The position numbers and the translations under genes are program-made. Below the pieces are notes generated by a model. The model searched no databases. It saw nothing but the letters and a program-made list of their open reading frames with translations, and was not told the DNA's origin. Source: JBNJDJ01 sp051744845 (lineage in GTDB: Bacteria > Bacillota > Clostridia > Peptostreptococcales > Acidaminobacteraceae). Taken from it: a stretch of DNA of 56,798 bases. Positions 42,949 through 52,490 of this stretch are shown here, in pieces. Positions within the stretch are counted from its first letter, which is position 1. Every line of letters begins with the position of its first letter. Where the stretch lies: contig JBNJDJ010000006.1 in NCBI GenBank assembly GCA_051744845.1, forward strand, positions 1 to 56,798, in the 5' to 3' direction.

Positions 42949-43003
42949 ATAATAAATTTCAAAAAGCACGGGGAAAACCTTTTCATATTAGCTTTTTCTT
43001 AAA

Positions 43004-43042
43004 AAACAAAAAATAAAGGGCTTTTAATTAAAAGCCCTTTTA
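43004..43042 (-). terminator. Terminator of the glycolytic operon
   Basis: Perfect 26-bp palindrome AAAGGGCTTTTAA / TTAAAAGCCCTTT (43015-43040) followed on the minus strand by a T-rich tract; 8 nt after eno. Confidence 0.93.
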
Positions 43043-43048
43043 AAATTT

Positions 43049-44335
43049 TTATAGATTATAAAATACATCTTTTCCTAAATATTGTGCTGCTTTTCCTAAT
43101 TCTTCTTCAATTCTTAATAATTGATTATATTTTTCTACTCTATCAATTCTAGCAGGAGCACCTGTTTTGATTTGACCTGAGTTAACTGCAACAGCTATAT
43201 CTGCAATTATTGAATCAGCAGTTTCACCTGATCTATGCGAAATAACTGAAGTAAATCCAGCTTCTTTAGCCATTTCAATTGCATTTAAAGTTTCAGTTAT
43301 TGTTCCAATTTGGTTAACTTTTATTAAAATTGAATTAGCAGATTTATTTTCAATACCTTTAGAAAGTCTTTCAGTATTAGTTACAAATAAATCATCGCCA
43401 ACAACTTGTAACTTATCTCCTAATTTTTCAACCATTAATTCCCAACCTTCCCAATCTTCTTCGTCTAATCCATCTTCGATTGAGATAATTGGATATCTAT
43501 CAACTAAGTCTGCATAATAATCTACAAATTCTTCAGAAGTCATTTCTCTTCCTTCACCTTTTAAGATATATTTTTCTTTTTCATTATCATACATTTCAGT
43601 TGCAGCTGCATCAACAGCTAATTGAATTTCTTCTCCTGGTTTATATCCAGCTTTTTCAATTGCTTCAATAATTACTTTTAAAGCATCTTCATTAGAATCT
43701 AAATCTGGAGCAAATCCACCTTCATCTCCAACACCAGTTCCAAGATTTCTTTCTTGTAATACTTTCTTTAAGTTATGATAAATTTCTGAACCCATTCTTA
43801 ATGCTTCTTTAAATGTATCTGCACCTACTGGCATAACCATCCATTCTTGGATATCAACATTATTATCAGCATGCTCTCCACCATTTAAAATATTCATCAT
43901 TGGTACAGGTAATTGTTTAGCGTTACAACCACCAATATAATTATAAATTGACATTCCTGCAGAATTTGCTGCAGCTTTTGCTACTGCCATTGATACACCT
44001 AAAATAGCATTAGCTCCAAATCTTCCTTTATTAGAAGTTCCATCTAATTCAATCATTTTTTTATCAATTTCAACTTGGTTATATGCATCCATACCAATTA
44101 ATTCAGGAGCAATTGATTCATTTACATTAGCTACAGCATCTAAAACACCTTTACCTAAGTATCTATTTTCGTCTCCATCTCTTAATTCAACAGCTTCAAA
44201 AGCACCTGTTGAAGCACCTGATGGAACTGCTGCTCTTGCAACTACTCCATTTTCTAAAGCCACTTCTACTTCAACTGTTGGGTTACCTCTTGAATCTAAA
44301 ATTTCTCTTGCAAATACATCTAAAATATAAGACAT
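43049..44335 (-). CDS. eno: Enolase
   Basis: 428 residues. Signature ILIKVNQIGTITETLNAI, NGGEHADNNVDIQEWM, active-site GDDLFVTN and SHRSGETADS. It converts 2-phosphoglycerate to PEP, which here would feed PPDK. Mg2+ ligands (Asp, Glu, Asp) are in the expected motifs. 10 nt after gpmI; RBS GGAGG. Confidence 0.99.
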   Translation of the reverse strand: MSYILDVFAREILDSRGNPTVEVEVALENGVVARAAVPSGASTGAFEAVELRDGDENRYLGKGVLDAVANVNESIAPELIGMDAYNQVEIDKKMIELDGTSNKGRFGANAILGVSMAVAKAAANSAGMSIYNYIGGCNAKQLPVPMMNILNGGEHADNNVDIQEWMVMPVGADTFKEALRMGSEIYHNLKKVLQERNLGTGVGDEGGFAPDLDSNEDALKVIIEAIEKAGYKPGEEIQLAVDAAATEMYDNEKEKYILKGEGREMTSEEFVDYYADLVDRYPIISIEDGLDEEDWEGWELMVEKLGDKLQVVGDDLFVTNTERLSKGIENKSANSILIKVNQIGTITETLNAIEMAKEAGFTSVISHRSGETADSIIADIAVAVNSGQIKTGAPARIDRVEKYNQLLRIEEELGKAAQYLGKDVFYNL

Positions 44336-44345
44336 TTTTTTCCTC

Positions 44346-45872
44346 CTATTTTTTTATTAAGCTTTTACCTGTCATTTCTTCAGGTTTATCTAACTCTAAA
44401 AACTCTAATAATGTAGGCGCTAAATCACAAAGTGCACCATCATCTCTCAATTTATAATCTCTATTTCCAACTACTATACAAGGTACAATATTACTTGTAT
44501 GGGCTGTCATAGGATTTCCATCTGCATCTTCCATTAACTCTGCATTACCGTGATCGGCAGTAATAATCATTTCACCATTTTTAGATTTTAATTTATCAAC
44601 AACTTCACCTAAACACTCATCTACTGTTTCAATTGCTTTAACTGTTGCATCAAAGTCTCCTGTATGTCCTACCATATCAGGATTAGCAAAATTCAAAACA
44701 ATAAAATCATGTTTTTCTAAATCAATTTGTTTTAAAAGTTCATCTTTTACTTTATAAGCAGACATTTCAGGTTTTTTATCATAAGTAGAAACACCTGGTG
44801 ACTTAATTAATATTCTTTCTTCGCCTTCATTTGGTTTTTCAATTCCTCCATTAAAGAAGAAAGTAACATGTGCATACTTTTCAGTTTCAGCAATTCTAAG
44901 CTGAGTTTTGCCTTTATCACTTAAATACTGACCTAAAGTATTTTTAACTTCTAAAGTTTCATAAGCAATATCAACATTTTCAAAAGTTTCATCATAAGTT
45001 GTCATACATACATAATCTGTTTCAAAATATTCTTTTTCAAATTCTTTAAATTCTTTATCGGAAATAGCTCTCGTTAATTGTCTTGCTCTATCAGGGCGGA
45101 AATTAAAAAATATTACTGAATCGTCTTCATCTAATGTTCCTACTGGTTTATCATTTTCTAATATTACAGTAGGTTTAACAAACTCATCATTTGCACCATC
45201 ATCATATGAATTTTCTAAAGCTTCTAATGCATTATCTGCTTTCAAGCCTTCACCGTGGACTATAGCATCATAAGCTAACTTAGTACGATCCCAGTTATTA
45301 TCTCTATCCATAGCATAATATCTTCCACTAATAGTAGCTATATTACCTACTTCTTTTTTATCCATATAAGCTTCTATTTCTTTAATATATTTAGCTGCAC
45401 TTTTTGGCGGTGTATCTCTTCCGTCTAAAAAAGCATGTAAATAAAGTCTTTTAACTCCATTTTTCTTAGCCATTTTAACTAGGCCTTTAACATGTTTTAT
45501 ATGACTGTGTACTCCACCATCTGATAATAATCCCATAATATGAAGACTAGTATCATTTTTCTTAACATTTTGGCAAGCTTCTTTTAGAACTTTCTTTTCA
45601 CTAAAATCATCATTTTCAATATCTTTTGATATTCTAGTTAAATCTTGATAAACAACACGTCCAGCACCTATATTTAAATGGCCTACTTCTGAATTACCCA
45701 TTTGACCTTTCGGTAATCCTACATCTTCACCACTTGCTTTAATAGTAGTAGTTGCATATTTATTAGATAATTTATCAAAATTTGGTGTATTGGCTGCATT
45801 AATTGCATTATGATTACTATCTGTATTAATGCCCCAACCATCTAAAATTAACAGTGCTACTGGATTTTTCAT
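44346..45872 (-). CDS. gpmI: 2,3-bisphosphoglycerate-independent phosphoglycerate mutase
   Basis: 508 residues of the alkaline-phosphatase superfamily. Active-site Ser61 in GQMGNSEVGHLNIGAG, N-terminal metal ligand in LLILDGWGIN, substrate loop DGRDTPPKSA, and C-terminal metal motifs FANPDMVGHTG and ITADHGNAE. Mn2+-dependent. It converts 3-PG to 2-PG. 12 nt after tpiA. Confidence 0.98.
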   Translation of the reverse strand: MKNPVALLILDGWGINTDSNHNAINAANTPNFDKLSNKYATTTIKASGEDVGLPKGQMGNSEVGHLNIGAGRVVYQDLTRISKDIENDDFSEKKVLKEACQNVKKNDTSLHIMGLLSDGGVHSHIKHVKGLVKMAKKNGVKRLYLHAFLDGRDTPPKSAAKYIKEIEAYMDKKEVGNIATISGRYYAMDRDNNWDRTKLAYDAIVHGEGLKADNALEALENSYDDGANDEFVKPTVILENDKPVGTLDEDDSVIFFNFRPDRARQLTRAISDKEFKEFEKEYFETDYVCMTTYDETFENVDIAYETLEVKNTLGQYLSDKGKTQLRIAETEKYAHVTFFFNGGIEKPNEGEERILIKSPGVSTYDKKPEMSAYKVKDELLKQIDLEKHDFIVLNFANPDMVGHTGDFDATVKAIETVDECLGEVVDKLKSKNGEMIITADHGNAELMEDADGNPMTAHTSNIVPCIVVGNRDYKLRDDGALCDLAPTLLEFLELDKPEEMTGKSLIKK

Positions 45873-45884
45873 TTTACCACCTCG

Positions 45885-46631
45885 TTAAAATTTAACAACT
45901 TTAGAAAAACTTTCAGCTTCTAAACTTGCTCCTCCAACTAAAGCACCGTCAATATCTGACTCAGCCATAATTCCTTCTACGTTATGTGGTTTAACAGATC
46001 CACCGTATTGGATTCTAATTTTTTCAGCTGTATCTTTATCATATAAATCACTAATGATACTTCTAATATAAGATGTCATTTCATTAGCTTGCTCACTTGT
46101 AGCAGTCTTACCAGTACCTATTGCCCAAAGTGGTTCATATGCTATAGTTACTTTAGTTGCATCTTCTTTTTTTACATCTTTAAAAGCAATTTCTACTTGT
46201 TTTTTAACAAAATCTTTCATTTCTCCATTTTCTCTTTGATCTAAAGATTCGCCAACACAAATAATTGGATCTATTCCAACTTCTAAAGCTTTTAAAGTCT
46301 TTTTATTAACTGCTTCATCAGTTTCATTATAATAAGTTCTTCTCTCAGAATGGCCTAAAACTACATAGTCCATGTCTAATTCAGTTAACATTTTCGGAGA
46401 AATTTCTCCTGTATATGAACCGCTATCTTCGTAATGCATATTTTCTGCACCAATTTTTATATTTGTACCTTCAGCTGCCTTTTTTAAATCTTTTAACATT
46501 GTAGCTGGTGCACAAATAGCTACATCAGCATCTGCATCTTTTACAAGATCTTTTAATTCATTAATATACTCTACACCTTCAGAAATTGTTTTATTCATTT
46601 TCCAATTTCCTGCTATAAATGGTTTTCTCAT
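45885..46631 (-). CDS. tpiA: Triosephosphate isomerase
   Basis: 248 residues from ATG 46631 (RBS AGGAGG). An upstream ATG at 46652 overlaps the pgk end and includes the RBS, so it is rejected. GNWKMNKT (catalytic Lys), VVLGHSERR (catalytic His), AYEPLWAIGTGK (catalytic Glu) and GALVGGASL phosphate loop are all present. It interconverts DHAP and GAP. Confidence 0.99.
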   Translation of the reverse strand: MRKPFIAGNWKMNKTISEGVEYINELKDLVKDADADVAICAPATMLKDLKKAAEGTNIKIGAENMHYEDSGSYTGEISPKMLTELDMDYVVLGHSERRTYYNETDEAVNKKTLKALEVGIDPIICVGESLDQRENGEMKDFVKKQVEIAFKDVKKEDATKVTIAYEPLWAIGTGKTATSEQANEMTSYIRSIISDLYDKDTAEKIRIQYGGSVKPHNVEGIMAESDIDGALVGGASLEAESFSKVVKF

Positions 46632-46641
46632 TTTTTGCCTC

Positions 46642-47838
46642 CTATTTATCATTTAACGCTACTAAGCCTGGTAGTTCTTTACCTTCTAAAAATGTTAATG
46701 AAGCTCCGCCACCTGTAGATATATGTGACATATCGTCTCCAAATCCTAATTTATTTACAGCAGTTGCACTATCCCCACCGCCTATAATAGTTATAGCACT
46801 TGACTCTGCTAAACCTTTTGCTACTTCTTTTGTACCTTTAGCAAATTTTTCAAATTCAAATACTCCCATAGGACCATTCCATACAACAGTTTTTGCATTT
46901 TTTGCAATTTCTTTATATTTTTTAGCTGTTTTAGTTCCTATATCTAGTCCCATAAAACCATCTTCAATATTTTCATTGTCTGTATTTATAGCTTCTGTAT
47001 CTTTATCAAATTCTTTACCAACTACATGATCAACTGGTAAAATAAAATCTACATTATTTTCTTTAGCTTTTTCAATCATCTCAAGTGCATAATCTAATCT
47101 GTCTTCTTCTACTAAAGATGTTCCTACAGTATATCCTTGTGCTTTTAAAAATGTATAAGCCATTCCTCCACCTATTAAGATAGAATCAACTTTATTTAAT
47201 AAATTTTCAATTACACTAATTTTATCAGAAACTTTAGCTCCACCTAATATAGCTACAAAAGGAGCTTCTGGATTTTCAATAGTTTGTCCTAAAAATTTGA
47301 TCTCTTTTTGAATTAAATATCCACTTACTGCAACATCTAAAAATTTAGTTACTCCTACATTCGATGCATGCGATCTATGAGCAGTTCCAAATGCATCATT
47401 TACAAAAATATCTGCAATTGAAGCTAGATCTTTAGCTAAACCGTCACCTTCACCTTTTTCTTCAGGTCTAAATCTAGTATTTTCTAGTAAAACTACATCT
47501 CCATTTGCCATATCTCCAATAGCTTTTTTTGCATTTTCTCCAACTACTGTATCGTCTTTAGCAAATGTAACATTTGTATTTAAAATTTCTTTTAAACGAT
47601 CACCTACCGGTTTTAACGAAAGACCTTTTACAGGCTTTCCTTTTGGCCGACCTAAGTGTGAACAAAGAATGATCTTTGCATCTTTATCTATAAGATAGTT
47701 GATAGTTTTAAGTGCACCTTGAATTCTACTTTCATCTGTGATTTCTAACTCATCATTTAATGGAACATTAAAATCACATCTTACTAATACTTTCTTACCT
47801 TCAACTTTAATATCCTCTACTGTTTTTTTATTTAACAT
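46642..47838 (-). CDS. pgk: Phosphoglycerate kinase
   Basis: 398 residues from ATG 47838; RBS GGAGG lies inside a seven-codon upstream extension and fixes this start. VLVRCDFNVPL at the N-terminus, LCSHLGRPKG, AFGTAHRSHAS, and the nucleotide-binding GGGDSATAV near the end. It makes ATP from 1,3-bisphosphoglycerate. A hairpin (47865-47886) lies in the 59-nt gap behind gap. Confidence 0.99.
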   Translation of the reverse strand: MLNKKTVEDIKVEGKKVLVRCDFNVPLNDELEITDESRIQGALKTINYLIDKDAKIILCSHLGRPKGKPVKGLSLKPVGDRLKEILNTNVTFAKDDTVVGENAKKAIGDMANGDVVLLENTRFRPEEKGEGDGLAKDLASIADIFVNDAFGTAHRSHASNVGVTKFLDVAVSGYLIQKEIKFLGQTIENPEAPFVAILGGAKVSDKISVIENLLNKVDSILIGGGMAYTFLKAQGYTVGTSLVEEDRLDYALEMIEKAKENNVDFILPVDHVVGKEFDKDTEAINTDNENIEDGFMGLDIGTKTAKKYKEIAKNAKTVVWNGPMGVFEFEKFAKGTKEVAKGLAESSAITIIGGGDSATAVNKLGFGDDMSHISTGGGASLTFLEGKELPGLVALNDK

Positions 47839-47864
47839 ATTACCTCCAAAGATAAACAAGTATA

Positions 47865-47886
47865 AGCCCTGAAATTCTTCAGGGCT
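47865..47886 (-). other. Intercistronic hairpin between gap and pgk
   Basis: 9-bp perfect stem AGCCCTGAA / TTCAGGGCT with a 4-nt loop, 11 nt after the gap stop and with no T-run after it. Likely an mRNA processing or 3'-stabilising element rather than a full terminator. Confidence 0.7.
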
Positions 47887-47897
47887 AATTTAATTTA

Positions 47898-48899
47898 CTA
47901 TTTGATTAATTTTAATGCTAAGTCTACAACTCTATTTGTATAAGATAATTCATTATCATACCATGAAACTACCTTAACCATATTTCCATTAATTACTTTT
48001 GTAGTCTTTCCATCAACTAATGAAGATTCAGAAATTCCTAAAATATCTGTAGATACTAATTCTTCTTCAGTATATCCTAAAATACCTTCTAATTCACCTT
48101 CAGCAGCTTCTTTTAATGCAGCATTAACTTCTTCAACAGTTACGTCTTTTGATAAAGTGAATACTCCATCTACACAAGAACCATTTGGTACTGGTACTCT
48201 CATTGCCATTCCATCAATTTTACCTTCTAATTCAGGTAATACTTTTGTAGTAGCAATTGCAGCTCCTGTAGTTGTTGGGATAATATTTTGAGCAGCAGTT
48301 CTACCTCTTCTCATTTTAGAAGAAGGTTGATCTAAGATACCTTGGCTTGTTGTATAACCATGTACTGTTGTGATTAATCCTTTTTCAATTCCGAATGCAT
48401 CATTTAATGCTTTTGCTAATGGAGCCAAGCAGTTTGTTGTACAAGATGCATTTGATACTATTTGATCTGATTCTTTTAAGTCATCATCATTTACACCTAA
48501 TACTATAGTATTATCTAATTCATCTTTAGCTGGTACAGTTAAAATAACTTTTTCAGCACCTGCTTCAAGATGTTTAGCAACTTTATCTTTATGTCTAAAT
48601 ACACCTGTTGCTTCAATAACTAATTTAACACCTTTTTCTTCCCAAGGTAATTCAGCTGGATCCATAATTGAAGTTACTTCAATTGTTTTACCATTAACTA
48701 CTAAGTTACCATCTTTTTCTTCTACAGTCCCAGGGAATCTACCGTGAACTGAATCATACTTTAAAAGATAAGCTAAGTTTTCAACGCTAGCTAAATCATT
48801 AATTGCAACAACTTCTAAATCTGACTCTTCTCTTGTTGTGATTAATCTTAAAAAACCTCTACCAATTCTTCCTAAACCATTAATCGCTACTTTTGCCAT
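47898..48899 (-). CDS. gap: Glyceraldehyde-3-phosphate dehydrogenase
   Basis: 333 residues from ATG 48899 (RBS AAGGAGG). NAD-binding INGLGRIGR, D35 in INDLAS consistent with NAD preference, catalytic C153 in SNASCTTNCLAP, and C-terminal WYDNELSYTNRV. It is the glycolytic enzyme. It overlaps the end of cggR by 20 bp, so the cggR reading frame runs through the gap start. Confidence 0.99.
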   Translation of the reverse strand: MAKVAINGLGRIGRGFLRLITTREESDLEVVAINDLASVENLAYLLKYDSVHGRFPGTVEEKDGNLVVNGKTIEVTSIMDPAELPWEEKGVKLVIEATGVFRHKDKVAKHLEAGAEKVILTVPAKDELDNTIVLGVNDDDLKESDQIVSNASCTTNCLAPLAKALNDAFGIEKGLITTVHGYTTSQGILDQPSSKMRRGRTAAQNIIPTTTGAAIATTKVLPELEGKIDGMAMRVPVPNGSCVDGVFTLSKDVTVEEVNAALKEAAEGELEGILGYTEEELVSTDILGISESSLVDGKTTKVINGNMVKVVSWYDNELSYTNRVVDLALKLIK

Positions 48900-49959
48900 T
48901 TTCTTTTTCCTCCTTGAATTTACGTTTAATTTCTTTAGCAACAATCTCATCTGTTACTAAAACCATATTTGAATCTAACTTACAAATAGCTAATATGGCA
49001 TCTAATTTTTCAAGCCCACCAGCTACTGCAATTAAATTCTTAGCATGTTTTAATTTATATAAACCAATACCTATAGTATTGATCTCATACACTATTTCTC
49101 CATTTGTATCAAAGTAATAACCAAAAGCTTCAGCTACAGGATTTTTTTGATTTATCTTCTTAGTTTCTTCTTTAGATAAACCTCTTCTCTTAATCATGGT
49201 ATCAGACTTTCCTACGCCAAAAACTACTGTGTCGACCTTATTCACCAAAGATAATGTCTTTTTAATCTCTGGTTCATTTTTAAGCCTCTCAATTGTGTCT
49301 TCAGACATTTTATCTGGAGTAAACAACAATCTATATTTCCCATTTAATTTATTAGCTAACATTTCAGCTAAAGTATTTGCTTGATATTCAATTTTATTTC
49401 CTAAGGAACCTCTAGCTGGAACAACTTTTATTTTTTCAAAATCTTTATTAGATTCAAATTCATTAATTACACTTTCTATAGTAGTTCCACCTGTTACCCC
49501 AACTATAGAGTTATCTTCTAAAATGTTTAATAAATAATTAGAAGCAGTCTTACCTAAAGAAGAAAGAATTGCATTTTTATCATCTGAATTTGTAGGCGAT
49601 ACAATTACTTTCTTAATGTTTAAGTATTTTTTTAAATCTTTTTCTAATCTTTCAAAATTTTTCATTTCATAAACAAATTGGTTTAATTGATCAATTAATT
49701 TTTTACCACATTCTGTAATACTCATACCCTTAAAACTTGTTTCTAATAATTTTTTTTCTTTTAATAAATCGGATTCTTTACGAATTATTCTTTCGGATAA
49801 ATCTATTTTTTCTGAAAGTGCTCTTCTTCCAATAGGACCAAAAATATCCACTAGCCTTAATATTTCATACCTTTCAGTAATAATTTCTTTAAGTTCCGGA
49901 GCAATTTCTGTTAATAAATTTATTATACTTTTATTATTGTTTTTTTGACATTCTAACAT
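48880..49959 (-). CDS. cggR: Central glycolytic genes regulator CggR
   Basis: 359 residues, SorC/DeoR family. An N-terminal HTH (RRALSEKIDLSERIIRKES, about 42-60) precedes the sugar-phosphate-binding domain (about 100-350; SSLGKTASNYL, GGTTIESV, GVGKSDTMI, AVAGGLEKLDAI). In B. subtilis CggR represses its own operon and is released by fructose-1,6-bisphosphate. RBS GGAGTG precedes ATG 49959. The first gene of the glycolytic operon. Confidence 0.97.
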   Translation of the reverse strand: MLECQKNNNKSIINLLTEIAPELKEIITERYEILRLVDIFGPIGRRALSEKIDLSERIIRKESDLLKEKKLLETSFKGMSITECGKKLIDQLNQFVYEMKNFERLEKDLKKYLNIKKVIVSPTNSDDKNAILSSLGKTASNYLLNILEDNSIVGVTGGTTIESVINEFESNKDFEKIKVVPARGSLGNKIEYQANTLAEMLANKLNGKYRLLFTPDKMSEDTIERLKNEPEIKKTLSLVNKVDTVVFGVGKSDTMIKRRGLSKEETKKINQKNPVAEAFGYYFDTNGEIVYEINTIGIGLYKLKHAKNLIAVAGGLEKLDAILAICKLDSNMVLVTDEIVAKEIKRKFKEEKENGKSSD

Positions 49960-49998
49960 AACATCACTCCTGGTTGGGTATTTTTTGTCAATTTGCCT

Positions 49999-50014
49999 GA
50001 ATATGTCCCGCTAC
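49999..50014 (-). promoter_or_regulatory. Probable CggR operator half
   Basis: Minus strand TAGCGGGACATAT (50001-50013) equals the second repeat of the B. subtilis CggR operator as I remember it (CGGGACN6TGTC type). The TGTC arm is not conserved here, and it lies 30 nt after the promoter. Confidence 0.6.
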
Positions 50015-50018
50015 GTGC

Positions 50019-50073
50019 AAAAAAAATGATTCACTTAATTTATTACAATTTAATCATAACATATTAAGTGAAT
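50019..50073 (-). terminator. Possible rpoN terminator with the cggR promoter in its loop
   Basis: Inverted repeat ATTCACTTAAT (50063-50073 on the minus strand) / ATTAAGTGAAT (50029-50039), 23-nt loop, then eight T after two bases. AT-rich and long-looped, so efficiency is uncertain. Confidence 0.5.
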
Positions 50074-50080
50074 TAATCAA
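50053..50080 (-). promoter_or_regulatory. Promoter of the cggR-gap operon
   Basis: Minus strand TTGATT (50075-50080), 16-nt spacer, TATGAT (50053-50058). The start site would be inside the loop of the repeat described above. Confidence 0.6.
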
Positions 50081-50088
50081 GCATTTTT

Positions 50089-51444
50089 TTAAAATCTTTT
50101 TCTCTTTCTAGAAGAACCTATACCTAGTGCTTTTCTATATTTAGCTATTGTTCTTCTTGAACAAGATATACCATATTCTTTTAAATTATCAGTGATTTTT
50201 TGATCACTAAGTGGTTTTTTCTTATTTTCATTATCTATAATATCTTTAATTAAATATTTAATTGTAGCAGCTGAAACACTTCTACCATTTGTCTTTATTC
50301 CAGGTTGGAAAAAATATTTTATTTCATAAAGTCCAGTAGGCGTTTGTAAATATTTACCATTAGCTGTTCTACTAACAGTTGACTCGTGAATATCTAAAGC
50401 ATCTGCTACTTCAGACATATTTAAAGATTTTAAATATAAAATACCTTTATCAAAAAATTCTCTTTGTTGATTTAAAATTTCTTCTACAACTCTATAAATT
50501 GTATCTCTTCTTTGTTCGATAGATTTTATTAAAAATACTGCTTTTTGCATTTGCTGTTCAATATATTCTTTAGCATTTTCTTTTGTTGCACTTTCTTTAA
50601 CTATTTTTTTATAAAAACTACTTAAATAAAGTCTAGGTGCTGTATAATTAGGTATTTCTATTTGATATTTATCATCATTTTTTTTCAAAATCACATCAGC
50701 ATCTACGTATTTAGTATCAGTATTATTATATATTTCACCTGGTCTCGGTTCTAAAGTTTTTATATAATCGCAAGCAGTTTGTATTTCTTTTATCGGTTTA
50801 TCTAAACCATTAGCAATTTTTTTCAATTTATTATTTGAAAGTTGTTCTAAATAATTTTTTACTATATTAATAGCTAAACTATTATTTTTAGCTTGTCTTT
50901 CTAATTGAATTACTAAACACTCTTGTAAATTTCTAGCACAAATACCAGCCGGTTCAAATTCTTGCAAATAATAAACAATTTCTTCAACCATTTCCGGTTG
51001 TATCCATTCGAATTCTTTTAAAATCTTATCTAAATCATAATCTAAATATCCATTAATATCTACACTATCTATCATATATCTAGCAACTTCATAATATTTT
51101 TCATCTAAGTTTGAAAAAATTAATTGCGTTTCTAAATACTCAGTTAAACTTAAATCTTTAGATATAAAGTTTTCATAATTATAATCATCGTTATAACTAG
51201 AATATCCAAAACTAGAATATCTATTATGATAATCATCATCTGCTACTTCATCCCAATCAATATCTTCTAAGTTATCTTGCTCAACTTCCTCTTTTTCCAA
51301 AGTAGGATTTTCAAGCAATTGCTCATCTACATATTGATTTAATTCAAATGAATTATACTGTAAGATTTCAATAGCTTGTCTTAATTCAGTTGTCATTACT
51401 AAATCTTGCTTTTGAGACATTTCTAAATCAAAACGCATTTTCAT
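50089..51444 (-). CDS. rpoN: RNA polymerase sigma-54 factor RpoN (SigL)
   Basis: 451 residues. Gln/Leu-rich activator-interacting region I (MSQKQDLVMTTELRQAIEIL, residues 10-29), acidic region II (about 55-90), core-binding domain (about 95-300; CARNLQECLVIQL), HTH (MSEVADALDIHESTVSRTAN) and C-terminal RpoN box SRRTIAKYRKALGI. It directs -24/-12 promoters and needs an enhancer-binding ATPase such as the NtrC-like protein at the window start. RBS GGAGG precedes ATG 51444. Confidence 0.98.
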   Translation of the reverse strand: MKMRFDLEMSQKQDLVMTTELRQAIEILQYNSFELNQYVDEQLLENPTLEKEEVEQDNLEDIDWDEVADDDYHNRYSSFGYSSYNDDYNYENFISKDLSLTEYLETQLIFSNLDEKYYEVARYMIDSVDINGYLDYDLDKILKEFEWIQPEMVEEIVYYLQEFEPAGICARNLQECLVIQLERQAKNNSLAINIVKNYLEQLSNNKLKKIANGLDKPIKEIQTACDYIKTLEPRPGEIYNNTDTKYVDADVILKKNDDKYQIEIPNYTAPRLYLSSFYKKIVKESATKENAKEYIEQQMQKAVFLIKSIEQRRDTIYRVVEEILNQQREFFDKGILYLKSLNMSEVADALDIHESTVSRTANGKYLQTPTGLYEIKYFFQPGIKTNGRSVSAATIKYLIKDIIDNENKKKPLSDQKITDNLKEYGISCSRRTIAKYRKALGIGSSRKRKRF

Positions 51445-51503
51445 AAGTTTTCCTCCAATCCAATATTATTATATCATATTTAAATCAAATTGAAAGTTTA
51501 ACA

Positions 51504-51543
51504 AAAAATAAAAAATTCCTTTGAGTTTCCTCAAAAGAATTTT
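51504..51543 (-). terminator. Terminator of the BMP-ABC transporter operon
   Basis: Minus-strand stem AAATTCTTTTGAG / CTCAAAGGAATTT with GAAA tetraloop and following T-run (51504-51512), 10 nt after the last permease. Confidence 0.93.
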
Positions 51544-51552
51544 ATTTAAAGT

Positions 51553-52488
51553 CTATCTATGTCCTTTTTCATAAGGTTCTCCACTTGCTGAAGGTCCTAC
51601 TGATTTACCTACAAATAATACTAAAGCAATAACTGTTGCTACATAAGGAATCATACTTAAAAACGAACTCGGTACTGATGTTAAACCAATTGTACCTGCT
51701 TGAATTTTAATTGATTCAGCAAATCCAAAAAATACCGAAGCTCCTAGTGCACCAAAAGTTTTCCATTTTCCAAATATCATTGCAGCAATCGCAATAAATC
51801 CTTTACCTGCAGTCATCCCAGTATTAAATATTGGAACAGCTCCTAATGTCAAAGATGCTCCTGAAAGTCCTGCAAATGCTCCTGAAATTATAACTGCAAT
51901 ATAACGTATTTTATATACATCTATTCCTACAGTATCAGCTGCTCTAGGATGTTCTCCTACAGCACGCAAACGAAGACCAAAAGATGTTTTATTTAAAACA
52001 TAATAACTAATTACTACTAAAAAAACTGCTAAATAAGTAAATGGTGAAAGTCCATCAAAAAACTTACCTATTAGTGGTATATTTTCTAAAAACTTAAATG
52101 GATTCTCATTTAGAAATACCGATGCTTCATCAGTTCTTGAAGCTCCATTCCAAACTATATTTATAATGAAAGCTACTAGTGAAGCTGCTAATAAATTTAT
52201 AGCTACACCTGCTACAACCTGATTAGCTTTTAAATGTATAGCTAAAACAGCTAATAAAGAAGCAGTAATCATTCCAACAATCATAGCAACTAATACTCCA
52301 ACCCATGCGTTTGGAATATATCTAATTGTTAAAACAGAAAAGAAAGCGCCCATTATCATTATTCCTTCTAAAGCAATATTTACAACACCTGATTTTTCTG
52401 AAAATATACCACCTAATGATGATAAAATCAAAGGCGTCGCTAATCTAAAAGCTGATGCAAATAATGCAACTAATATACCTGTTCTCAT
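51553..52488 (-). CDS. BMP-type nucleoside ABC transporter permease 2
   Basis: 311 residues, about eight to nine transmembrane helices, BPD_transp_2 family. Conserved EKSGVVNIALEGIMIMGAF at the start and the EAA-like coupling segment GEHPRAADTVGIDV. It resembles NupQ/YufQ of the guanosine transporter. Only 2 nt after permease 1. Substrate likely a nucleoside or similar, by family. Confidence 0.93.
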   Translation of the reverse strand: MRTGILVALFASAFRLATPLILSSLGGIFSEKSGVVNIALEGIMIMGAFFSVLTIRYIPNAWVGVLVAMIVGMITASLLAVLAIHLKANQVVAGVAINLLAASLVAFIINIVWNGASRTDEASVFLNENPFKFLENIPLIGKFFDGLSPFTYLAVFLVVISYYVLNKTSFGLRLRAVGEHPRAADTVGIDVYKIRYIAVIISGAFAGLSGASLTLGAVPIFNTGMTAGKGFIAIAAMIFGKWKTFGALGASVFFGFAESIKIQAGTIGLTSVPSSFLSMIPYVATVIALVLFVGKSVGPSASGEPYEKGHR

Positions 52489-52490
52489 AA

